In this document: in pieces, positions 9,055-15,904 of the stretch | Layout: every line of letters begins with the position of its first letter | Numbering within the stretch: the stretch's first letter is position 1 | Assembly: GCA_963744905.1 (NCBI GenBank) | Contig: CAVUUV010000007.1 | Location: forward strand, 186,001-250,000 | Direction: 5' to 3' | DNA from: DATFFO01 sp963744905 | GTDB taxonomy: Bacteria > Actinomycetota > Acidimicrobiia > Spongiisociales > ZC4RG35 | Length of the DNA stretch: 64,000 bases | Notes under the pieces: model-generated | What the model was told of the DNA's origin: nothing | Seen by the model: the letters and a program-made list of their open reading frames with translations, nothing else | The model's database searches: none | Made by a program: the position numbers and the translations under genes

Positions 9055-9106
9055 CTCGGCGTCGGAGGGTCAGCCGGGACTGTTGCCGCGGGTGGAAATT
9101 GGGGGG

Positions 9107-10075
9107 TCAGTCCTCGGCCACGTGGCTGGGAGGCAAACCGATGCGCTCCGACAGGGACTCCTGGCGGGCGGCCACGATCCGGCCGGCGATTCGTTCGGCG
9201 GCGTAGGTGATCCACATGGCGGTTTGTGAGCCCTCCGAGTAATCGGCCTCGCCGAAAGCGTCGATACGACTCTGCTCGAGCAGTCGGCTGGCCTGCTGGA
9301 ACTCGGCAGGTGAGCCGGGCCGGTACACGGCATAGGTGCGTCCTCCGTTGGCCTCGACCACCGAGAAGACGGGGACATCCGAGGGCCCGTCGGCGATGTA
9401 GATCATGTTCTGGAAGGGCACCCGCCTGTCCTCGCGGGCGATCTTGGCGTTGACGTCGATGGAGGGGTTCTTGTTGGTGCCCTTGTTTATCTCGAACAGG
9501 GCCCGGGTCTTGGTCGTGTTGTCGATCGTGTAGATCAGCTCCTGGATCTGGCCCTCGGGCGAGAACAGGCGCTCCTGACCGTCGACGTAGCCGGGAGGGG
9601 CTACCAGCTCGGTGAACTCCGATGCCCACACCGAGGTGAGGAACGGGGCCACCGCCGAACCCAGGATCATCTGACGCAACCCGGTCGAGACCACGTAATG
9701 CTCGATGTGGATCTGGTGCTCGGCGAAGAGGGGCTCGGATTCGATCGTCTTCTTCATCAGGCCCATGAACTCGGGCATGCCTCGATAGAACTCGATCTCA
9801 GCGCCCAGCTCACGAAGGAGGGCGTTGGACAGCCCAGGCATCCGCCCTGCCTTGACGTATGTGAGGATGTGGTGGAGATAGAGGGTGTCCCGGGCGATGA
9901 GGTCGTTGCCGTGGCGGTGATACCACTCCTCGAGCCCCTCCACCTCGGTCCAGAAGGCGACCTCGTCGATGCCGTAATGGCGGAAGAGCGGCTTCTGCAT
10001 GTTGCCGGGAATCAGGGTCTTGTCGAAGTCCCAGATGATGGCGATGACGTTCTGGGGAAAGATGGGCCTGCTCAT
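9107..10075 (-). CDS. HAD-family hydrolase
   Basis: 322 aa. Motif I of haloacid dehalogenase-like phosphatases is at the N-terminus (IIWDFDKTLIPG, nucleophile Asp near residue 16). YVVSTGLRQMI provides motif II, and YIADGPSDVPVF provides the motif IV aspartates. A large helical cap lies between motifs I and II (about residues 25-120). Probably a cytosolic phosphatase of unknown substrate. The start is well marked: GAGGAG lies 7 bases before ATG 10075. It is monocistronic, divergent from azlC. Confidence 0.88.
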   Translation of the reverse strand: MSRPIFPQNVIAIIWDFDKTLIPGNMQKPLFRHYGIDEVAFWTEVEGLEEWYHRHGNDLIARDTLYLHHILTYVKAGRMPGLSNALLRELGAEIEFYRGMPEFMGLMKKTIESEPLFAEHQIHIEHYVVSTGLRQMILGSAVAPFLTSVWASEFTELVAPPGYVDGQERLFSPEGQIQELIYTIDNTTKTRALFEINKGTNKNPSIDVNAKIAREDRRVPFQNMIYIADGPSDVPVFSVVEANGGRTYAVYRPGSPAEFQQASRLLEQSRIDAFGEADYSEGSQTAMWITYAAERIAGRIVAARQESLSERIGLPPSHVAED

Positions 10076-10187
10076 GGAATCTCCTCGCGAAAACCGAGGC
10101 TATTGCGGTTTTCCTCGGTATGCAACGGAACATTGATCGGCCGGACGAGACCGAGTCTTCAGTCCGGCCCTGTAGCGTGGCCCGTCC

Positions 10188-10862
10188 ATGCTCGACAAGG
10201 ACTTCCGCCAGGGGATGGTCGACACCCTTCCCATGCTCGTGCCGGTGGTGCCGTTCGCCCTCGTGCTGGGCCTCACCATCGCCGAGTCTCCGGTGCCCAA
10301 TCTGGTCGGGTGGCTGGGGGCCAGTTTCATCTTCGGGGGAGCCGCACAACTCACCGTGGTGACGCTGGCCGGGGAAGGGGCCTCGCTCCTGGCCGTGGTG
10401 GTGGCGGGGCTGGTGGTCAATGCCCGCCACCTCATGTATTCGGCAGCCCTCTCACCCACCTTCGGTTCCCAGCCCCGATGGTTCAGATGGCTGGGTCCCT
10501 ACTTCCTCATCGACCAGGCCTTCGCCCTCACCATCTTCCGGGCCGAGGATCCGCCCACCTCGTTTCGCCGGTACTACATGGGGGCCGCCCTCGCCTTCTG
10601 GCCTGTGTGGCAGGTGTCGGTGGCCCTGGGCCTGATCGTGGGCCCGGTGGTGCCGCAGGCATGGTCGCTGGGTTTCGCCGTGCCGCTGCTGTTCCTCGGC
10701 CTCCTCATCGGCGCCGTCGACGCTCCTCCGGCTTTGGTGGCGGCGGGGGCATCAGCGGCCGCCACCTGGGCCACACTCGGTCTGCCCAACCGGGGGGGAA
10801 TCCTGGTCGGCGCCGGGGTTGGGGTGGTGGCCGGGCTGGTGGCGGCCAGGATCCGGCCATGA
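10188..10862 (+). CDS. azlC: AzlC-family branched-chain amino acid exporter, large subunit
   Basis: 224 aa. The family pattern is clear: FRQGMVDTLPMLVPVVPFALVLG at the start, then FIFGGAAQLTVVTL and the strongly conserved VVNARHLMYSAALSP. About six hydrophobic helices follow. With AzlD it forms a two-component plasma-membrane exporter for branched-chain amino acids or analogues. ATG 10188 agrees with the AzlC start. Its TGA overlaps the ATG of azlD by four bases, which supports tight co-translation and a fixed subunit ratio. Confidence 0.93.
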   Translation: MLDKDFRQGMVDTLPMLVPVVPFALVLGLTIAESPVPNLVGWLGASFIFGGAAQLTVVTLAGEGASLLAVVVAGLVVNARHLMYSAALSPTFGSQPRWFRWLGPYFLIDQAFALTIFRAEDPPTSFRRYYMGAALAFWPVWQVSVALGLIVGPVVPQAWSLGFAVPLLFLGLLIGAVDAPPALVAAGASAAATWATLGLPNRGGILVGAGVGVVAGLVAARIRP

Positions 10863-11179
10863 GCCTGTGGTGGCTGGCGTTCATCGCCACCGTGGTGGTG
10901 GGTGTGGGCACCTATTTCCTGCGCTCGATCTTCATCGTCACTCTGGCCGACCGGCCTGTGCCGCCGGCGATGCGTCAGGCGCTCCGCTTCGTGGCGCCGG
11001 CGGTGATGGCGGCCCTGGTGGTGTCTCTGCTCTATGGAGGCGAGGGCGGAGGCGACGTTGGGGCCGTGGAGCTCATCTCGTTGGCGGTGGGCGGGCTGGT
11101 CGGCTGGCGAACCCGCTCACTGGTCTGGGTGCTGGTGGCGGGGATGTCGTCGCTTTGGCTCCTGCGCTGGCTGACCTGA
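10859..11179 (+). CDS. azlD: AzlD-family small subunit of branched-chain amino acid exporter
   Basis: 106 aa, four hydrophobic helices. The N-terminal WWLAFIATVVVGVGTYFLRS and the central ALRFVAPAVMAALVVSLL are the AzlD pattern (TYxxR then P-x2-AAL). The C-terminal helices are VELISLAVGGLVGW and LVWVLVAGMSSLWLL. It starts in the stop codon of azlC (ATGA) and is the last gene of this pair; the next gene is convergent after 128 bp. Confidence 0.92.
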   Translation: MSLWWLAFIATVVVGVGTYFLRSIFIVTLADRPVPPAMRQALRFVAPAVMAALVVSLLYGGEGGGDVGAVELISLAVGGLVGWRTRSLVWVLVAGMSSLWLLRWLT

Positions 11180-11307
11180 CCCCTCCAGTTTGCGGCGCCT
11201 GACTGGCCCCTCGAGCTCAGGGCCGCGGGTCGGCACTCGCAGCGCTTGACGTGGTCGGCGAGGCATCGAACCTGCGTCGAGCCAAACCGGCCATTGTTCT
11301 TCCCGGC

Positions 11308-11868
11308 TCAGCGGCCCATGGTGAAGAACTCGGGGTTGGGCTGCAGATCGGCCAGGTGTGCGATCCGGTTGGACAGGGCGAAGAGAGCGGTTATCGACCC
11401 TATGTCCCAGATGTCGTCGTCGGTGAATCCAGCCTCATGGAGCAGGTCGAAGTCCGCCGGGGCGATCTGTTCGGGGACCCGGGCCAGTTTGACGGCGAAG
11501 TCCAGCATGGTCCGTTGGCGTTCGGTGACCGGCGCCGTGCGCCAGTTGGCGGCGATGCGGTCGGCGATCTCGGAGTCACGGGCCCGGATCCGGAGGATGG
11601 CCCCGTGGGCGATGACGCAGTACAGGCAGTCGTTGGCGGCGCTGGTTGCCACCACCACCATCTCTCTCTCCGCCTTGGTCAATCCGGAGTCCCTTTCCAT
11701 CAGGGCGTCGTGGAAGTCCATGAAGGCGCGCAGCTCGTCGGGGCGATGGGTCATGCCCAGGAAGACGTTGGGCACGAACCCGGTACGTTCGGCAACCGGC
11801 TCTATGCGGGCCCGCAGGTCCTCGGGGAGCCGGGACAGGTCCACCACGGGAAAACGGCTGATCTGCAT
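11308..11868 (-). CDS. AhpD-like / carboxymuconolactone decarboxylase-family peroxidase-related protein
   Basis: 186 aa. The CxxC-type redox pair is in NDCLYCVIAHGA near residues 79-90, preceded by LTKAEREMVVVATSAAN, which is the AhpD/CMD fold signature. The C-terminal part (ITALFALSNRIAHLADLQPN) matches the longer peroxidase-related subfamily. It likely reduces peroxides or acts as a thiol oxidoreductase in the cytosol. It begins four bases after the stop of a conserved 61-aa gene, and its Shine-Dalgarno GAGGAG lies inside the end of that gene, so the two are coupled. Confidence 0.88.
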   Translation of the reverse strand: MQISRFPVVDLSRLPEDLRARIEPVAERTGFVPNVFLGMTHRPDELRAFMDFHDALMERDSGLTKAEREMVVVATSAANDCLYCVIAHGAILRIRARDSEIADRIAANWRTAPVTERQRTMLDFAVKLARVPEQIAPADFDLLHEAGFTDDDIWDIGSITALFALSNRIAHLADLQPNPEFFTMGR

Positions 11869-11872
11869 CGGT

Positions 11873-12058
11873 CTACTCCTCCTCCAGGTCCTTCCAGTCC
11901 GGGTCCTGTGCCCATTCCTCGTTTCGCCTGTCTACCTTCTCCAGGGCGTGGGCCGCCTCTTCCCGGGTCGGATAGGGGCCGAGTCGTTCCGTGACCCGAC
12001 ACCCCAGTTTGGGTTCGACGGTGTGATGCTCGAGGCAGTAGTACCACTCTTGTTCCAT
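11873..12058 (-). CDS. Small conserved actinobacterial protein, unknown function
   Basis: 61 aa: WYYCLEHHTVEP, an isolated Cys, then GPYPTREEAAHALEKV and an acidic C-terminal tail. Short proteins with WYYCLxHxxVEP and LGPYPTREEAA recur in actinobacteria (from memory of the family) and are annotated only as hypothetical. It is soluble and has no signal peptide. It is the first gene of a two-gene operon with the AhpD-like protein, and its final codons supply that gene's ribosome binding site. The conserved Cys and His residues could suggest metal or redox function, but this is not shown. Confidence 0.72.
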   Translation of the reverse strand: MEQEWYYCLEHHTVEPKLGCRVTERLGPYPTREEAAHALEKVDRRNEEWAQDPDWKDLEEE

Positions 12059-12185
12059 GTGGTGCCCACGCTAACCGTCCACGATGGTGGAAGGCCCTGC
12101 CACAATCGGCGGATGCGACGACGGATCGGTTCCGCTCTCACCTCCCCCCGGCCCGGGGGCCGGATCAACGGCCGGGGTGGGTCAC

Positions 12186-13373
12186 ATGTCTGAGGAGTTC
12201 GACCTGGCGGTGATCGGGGGAGGAATCGTCGGCCTGGCCACGGCCGGAGCACTGATGGCCAAGCGCCCCGGTGCCCGCATCGTGGTTCTGGAGGCCGCCC
12301 CCGAGGTGGGAACTCACCAGAGCGGGCACAACAGCGGCGTGCTTCATTCCGGCCTCTACTACAAACCCGGATCTCTGCGGGCCCGGTTGTGCGTGCAGGG
12401 CCGTCGGCGGATGGTCGATTACTGCGCCGCCCACGACATCCCCCATGAGGTGACGGGCAAGCTGGTCGTGGCTACCGAGCCGTCGGAGTTGGGGGCTCTC
12501 GATCGCCTGCACACGCGTGGCACCGCCAACGGCCTGCGCGGGATCCGGGCGCTGGCGCCGGGGGAGTGGGCCGACATCGAGCCGCATGTGGCCGGGTTGC
12601 GTGCCCTGTGGGTTCCCGCTTCGGGGGTTACCGACTACGCCGCCGTGACCCGTTCGCTGGCGGCGGGCCTGGAGGGAGAGGTGCGCACGTCCTGGCCCGT
12701 CAGCTCGATCAGGCGGATCGGGAGCCGCTGGGAGTTGGCGGGCGAGGCAGGGGCGATCAGGGCCCCCAAGTTCGTCGCCTGTGCCGGCCTGCAATCGGAC
12801 CGGGTGGCGAAGATGGCGGGGATCGACCCACCGGTGCAGATCGTCCCCTTCCGGGGCGAGTATCACCGTCTGGTGGGCGAATCCGACCATCTCGTCCGTC
12901 ACCTGGTCTATCCGGTCCCCGATCCTCGTTTCCCGTTCTTGGGCGTCCACTTCACCCGGGGAATAGACGGTCGTGTCGAGGTGGGTCCCAACGCGGTGCT
13001 GGCGGTGGGGCGCCACCACTATCGGGGAGCCAGTCCCGATCTCAGAGAGTTCCTCTCCACTCTGGCCACCCCGGGGCTGGCCCGGCTCGCCATCCGCTAC
13101 GCCACGACCGGTATTGCCGAGATGATCAGGTCCCGGTCGCGCCGCCTCTACGCCGCCTCGGCCCGGAAGCTGATCCCGGACCTGCGAACCGAGGATCTGG
13201 TTCAGGGCGGGGCCGGCGTGCGTGCCCAGGCGTTGAGGCCCGACGGCCGTCTGGTGGACGACTTCTCCGTGGTCGGCCAGGAGGGCGCCCTTCACGTCCT
13301 CAATGCTCCTTCCCCGGCTGCGACCGCGTCTTTGGCCATCGGTGAGCATCTGGCCACGATGCTGATCGGCTGA
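12186..13373 (+). CDS. lhgO: L-2-hydroxyglutarate oxidase
   Basis: 395-aa FAD-dependent oxidase of the DAO superfamily. The N-terminal dinucleotide site is DLAVIGGGIVGLATAGALM, then VVLEAAPEVGTHQSGHNSGVLHSGLYY, which is diagnostic of LhgO (HQSGHNSGVIHSGIYY in characterised members). Later motifs KFVACAGLQSDRVA and VPFRGEYHRL also match. It oxidises L-2-hydroxyglutarate to 2-oxoglutarate and passes electrons to the respiratory chain or oxygen. ATG 12186 was chosen because it opens directly into the FAD motif; upstream codons encode a glycine/proline-rich run. Confidence 0.93.
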   Translation: MSEEFDLAVIGGGIVGLATAGALMAKRPGARIVVLEAAPEVGTHQSGHNSGVLHSGLYYKPGSLRARLCVQGRRRMVDYCAAHDIPHEVTGKLVVATEPSELGALDRLHTRGTANGLRGIRALAPGEWADIEPHVAGLRALWVPASGVTDYAAVTRSLAAGLEGEVRTSWPVSSIRRIGSRWELAGEAGAIRAPKFVACAGLQSDRVAKMAGIDPPVQIVPFRGEYHRLVGESDHLVRHLVYPVPDPRFPFLGVHFTRGIDGRVEVGPNAVLAVGRHHYRGASPDLREFLSTLATPGLARLAIRYATTGIAEMIRSRSRRLYAASARKLIPDLRTEDLVQGGAGVRAQALRPDGRLVDDFSVVGQEGALHVLNAPSPAATASLAIGEHLATMLIG

Positions 13374-13439
13374 TCATCCACCCACGGCCGGGCCGATTCG
13401 ATTACCCGTATGCGGGACTACCCGGATACGGTGGTTTTC

Positions 13440-13606
13440 GACAGTAAGCCACTTGGCTGCTGTCTCTGCCCCGGGGAACCTCGGGGTTTTGTCATTCTCA
13501 GCCTCGTCCCGGCCTGATGGCCGGGCTCCCCCGCTGCCTACCTGGGAGACGGCGCGGGTGCGGGCTACCCGAGCCGACCCCGAGCGGTCAAGCGGAGGTG
13601 ATTCAC
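13440..13606 (+). promoter_or_regulatory. Structured leader before the SLH/lysozyme-like gene; candidate riboswitch, or terminator plus leader
   Basis: Three hairpins stand in line: 13440-13464 (GACAG/CTGTC outer and AGCC/GGCT inner stems), 13469-13486 (CCCC/GGGG followed by TTTT at 13487-13490) and 13508-13525 (CCCGGCC/GGCCGGG, perfect). The middle one looks like a rho-independent terminator. Two readings are possible: a terminator for lhgO, or an attenuator in a long 5' leader. In actinobacteria ydaO/yuaA c-di-AMP riboswitches often precede cell-wall hydrolase genes, and the segment GGGGAACC here is reminiscent of them, but the conserved 3' core is not clearly present. Confidence 0.4.
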
Positions 13607-14587
13607 ATGAACAAGCAACGAATCGTCGCGTCACTGGCCTTTCTTGTGATCGCGATCACGAATATCTCGCTGCCGGCCATGGCAGCCGAATCGAAACCCG
13701 ACGGCCGGGGCCCCTTCGTCGATGTGGACGGATCGATGTTCGAGCCCGACGTGAGTGCACTGTGGTCGGCGGGGATTACGTCGGGTTGCGATCCGTGGGA
13801 GTTCTGTCCCGATGATCCCGTCACCCGGGGTGAGATGGCGGCCTTCCTCGCCCGGGCTCTGAACCTGGATCCCTCCACCCCGGTGTTCTCCGACACCGCC
13901 CAGAGCCCCTTCGCAGGTGACATCGGGGCGATCGCCGATGCCGGAATAACCAACGGGTGTGCGGCGGACGTGTTCTGTCCTACCCAGCCCGTAACCAGGG
14001 GACAGATGGCCAGCTTCCTGGCCCGGGCCCTGGACCTGCCGGCGGCCCCCGGCGATCCATTCGCCGACGACGATGGGACCGTCTACGAGGGTGACATCGC
14101 CAGGCTGGCGGCCGCCGGTATCACCGCCGGCTGCGCCGACGGCGCGTTTTGTCCCGACGCCCCGGTGACCAGGGCGCAGATGGCGGCCTTTCTGACCCGT
14201 GCCCTCCATCTCCCCATACCGGCCGAACTGCCGGTTATCCCCAGTTCTGTGGTCGACGCCTACGTCACCCGGCTGGCCTTGTCCGAGTGGACACAGGGCA
14301 GCGGGGTGGAGGTTTGGCGGCCCGTGGTGGAGGCCTACTTCCGTCCCTCCGACGTGGACCGTGCCCTACGGATCATGTCGTGTGAGTCCCAGGGTGATCC
14401 CTACGCCCGCAACCACCGATCGGGTGCCAGCGGCCTCTTCCAGCACCTTCCCAAGTACTGGAGTGAACGCTCCGCCGATGCGGGGTTCTCCGGCGCCTCG
14501 ATATACGACCCGGAGGCCAACGTGGCCGTGGCCGCCTGGCTGGTTTATCACCTCGGCGGCTGGAGTCACTGGACCTGCCGGGGCTAA
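13607..14587 (+). CDS. Secreted protein with three SLH-like repeats and a C-terminal lysozyme/transglycosylase-like domain
   Basis: 326 aa. The signal peptide covers about residues 1-27 (cleavage after AMA). Three cysteine-containing SLH-like repeats follow (about 35-215), each with GC...FCP and VTRGQMAAFLARAL-type ends. The last 100 residues contain ALRIMSCESQGDPYA, the Glu-bearing ES motif of soluble lytic transglycosylases and resuscitation factors, then GASGLFQHLP and NVAVAAWLVYHLGGWSHW. It probably cuts or remodels peptidoglycan while held at the cell wall by the repeats. GGAGG lies 8 bases before ATG 13607, and a long structured leader precedes it. Confidence 0.87.
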   Translation: MNKQRIVASLAFLVIAITNISLPAMAAESKPDGRGPFVDVDGSMFEPDVSALWSAGITSGCDPWEFCPDDPVTRGEMAAFLARALNLDPSTPVFSDTAQSPFAGDIGAIADAGITNGCAADVFCPTQPVTRGQMASFLARALDLPAAPGDPFADDDGTVYEGDIARLAAAGITAGCADGAFCPDAPVTRAQMAAFLTRALHLPIPAELPVIPSSVVDAYVTRLALSEWTQGSGVEVWRPVVEAYFRPSDVDRALRIMSCESQGDPYARNHRSGASGLFQHLPKYWSERSADAGFSGASIYDPEANVAVAAWLVYHLGGWSHWTCRG

Positions 14588-14589
14588 GT

Positions 14590-14615
14590 ACGCGGGGTAC
14601 TAAGGTACTCCGCGT
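14590..14615. terminator. Inverted repeat between convergent genes, probable bidirectional terminator
   Basis: ACGCGGGGTAC and GTACTCCGCGT form an 11-bp stem with one wobble pair and a TAAG loop, two bases after the stop codon of the lysozyme-like gene and just beyond the end of the dienelactone hydrolase gene. There is no strong T-run, so efficiency is uncertain. Confidence 0.6.
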
Positions 14616-14620
14616 CGCAA

Positions 14621-15385
14621 TTACGAATGGGAGGAAATGAAGGCCAGAACCCTCTCCCAGGCATCGGCCGACTCGGCGGAGAATTCCTCCTGTTTGCGAT
14701 CGAAGAATGAGTGGGGGGCACCGGGGTAGGTGACGACCTCGTGTTCGACTCCTGCCTTCCCCAGAGCGCCCTCCAGCTTCTCGATCGTCTCGGCGGGGAT
14801 GGAGGGGTCGGCTCCTCCCATCAGGGCCAGTATGGCGCCCTCGACCAGGCCGGTTCGATCGAGGAAGGGGCCGTCGCCGGCGGGTCGGTCGCTATCTGGC
14901 TTCCCGTAGAACCCGATGGCGCCGGTCAGATCCATGCCGTGGGTCGTGGCCTGCCATGCGCAGGCGCCCCCGAAGCAGAAACCGAGCGTGAACACGGCTG
15001 CGTCCCCTCTGCGGCTTCGGAGATGGTCTACCGCGGCGGCGATGTCCGAGTTGATTCCGGCCGAACTGGTCTGGGCGATGTGGTCCATGAACGGAAAGTC
15101 GGCCGGTCGGGGTTCCGTCCCGGCGGTGCGCCCGAAGTAGTCGATCGCCACCGCGTCGTGGCCCGCTTCGGCCAGACGGGCTGCCAGGCCCTCATAGAAG
15201 GGGAACAGGCCACGGACGTCCGGCAAGACCACCACCGCCGCCTCGGTGGGGTCGTCGGCCGCCAGCGCCTCGTAGGCGTTGAACACCGTGCCGTCACCGG
15301 CGGTGAGCGTCAGCGAGCGGGTGGTGGCGCCGCCCGAACTGGGGATGGGGGGTTGGGCATCTGCATCAACACACATGCCTCCCAT
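14621..15385 (-). CDS. Dienelactone hydrolase family protein
   Basis: 254-aa alpha/beta hydrolase. VVVLPDVRGLFPFYEGLA near the N-terminus is the oxyanion region, GFCFGGACAW carries the nucleophilic Cys in the dienelactone-hydrolase variant of the nucleophile elbow, and GAPHSFFDR holds the catalytic His. An Asp before ADPSIPAE completes the triad. Such enzymes open dienelactones or act as general carboxyl-ester hydrolases in the cytosol; no aromatic-ring pathway genes are near. The first few codons are uncertain (ATG 15385 or 15376). Confidence 0.88.
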   Translation of the reverse strand: MGGMCVDADAQPPIPSSGGATTRSLTLTAGDGTVFNAYEALAADDPTEAAVVVLPDVRGLFPFYEGLAARLAEAGHDAVAIDYFGRTAGTEPRPADFPFMDHIAQTSSAGINSDIAAAVDHLRSRRGDAAVFTLGFCFGGACAWQATTHGMDLTGAIGFYGKPDSDRPAGDGPFLDRTGLVEGAILALMGGADPSIPAETIEKLEGALGKAGVEHEVVTYPGAPHSFFDRKQEEFSAESADAWERVLAFISSHS

Positions 15386-15463
15386 GATTACACGCCGACG
15401 GTCGATACCTGCCGATGGACCCTACCTGGCCGATCTTCGCTCGCCATACTCTTGGTCGTGGCA

Positions 15464-15904
15464 ATGCATCCCAACCGAATCCTGTCCATCGTCGTGGGGG
15501 CCGTCGTACTGCTGGGGGTGGCGGCGGCCATAGTCGCAGCCACCCGGCCCGCTCCACAGATCGATGTGTCCACTCCCGAGGGTGTGGTCCAGGCCTACCT
15601 CCAGGACGTCTTCGAGGGGAACGAGGAGGCGGCGATCGCCCGGATCGACCCCGCCAGCGGCTGCGACGCCGCCGACCTGGACCGGGCCTTCGCCTCCCGA
15701 TCCGTCCGTGTGGTCCTGGTGGACACCACGTCCAGCGGCTCCACGGCTCGGGTGGAGGTGAGAATGACCTATACAGGCGACGGCCCATTCGCTGCCTCGG
15801 AGTACAGCGAGGAACAGCAATTCGAGCTTCGTGGTGCTGGAGCCAGCTGGCTGATCACCGGGGATCCCTGGCCCATGTTCTTCTGCGAGGGAGGTAAGCC
15901 ATGA
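15464..15904 (+). CDS. Membrane-anchored protein with NTF2-like outer domain, unknown function
   Basis: 146 aa. One hydrophobic helix at residues 7-25 (SIVVGAVVLLGVAAAIVAA) anchors a domain beginning TPEGVVQAYLQDVFEGNEEA and ending WLITGDPWPMFFC. This outline is typical of Lumazine-binding/DUF4878-type NTF2-like domains found outside the actinobacterial membrane. It has two cysteines, in SGCDAAD and FFCEGG, that may pair. A GTG two codons upstream is an alternative start. It overlaps the following DUF5671 gene by four bases (ATGA), so the two are likely partners. Confidence 0.75.
   Translation: MHPNRILSIVVGAVVLLGVAAAIVAATRPAPQIDVSTPEGVVQAYLQDVFEGNEEAAIARIDPASGCDAADLDRAFASRSVRVVLVDTTSSGSTARVEVRMTYTGDGPFAASEYSEEQQFELRGAGASWLITGDPWPMFFCEGGKP

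Noticed and set aside
8572..9070. Active IS30 element
   Set aside because: The catalytic domain stops after the first Asp and the DNA-binding start is missing; no terminal repeats were found.
11225..11300. Possible tRNA remnant (segment resembling a T-arm, GCATCGAACCTGCG)
   Set aside because: No matching acceptor stem, anticodon arm or D-arm could be built around it.
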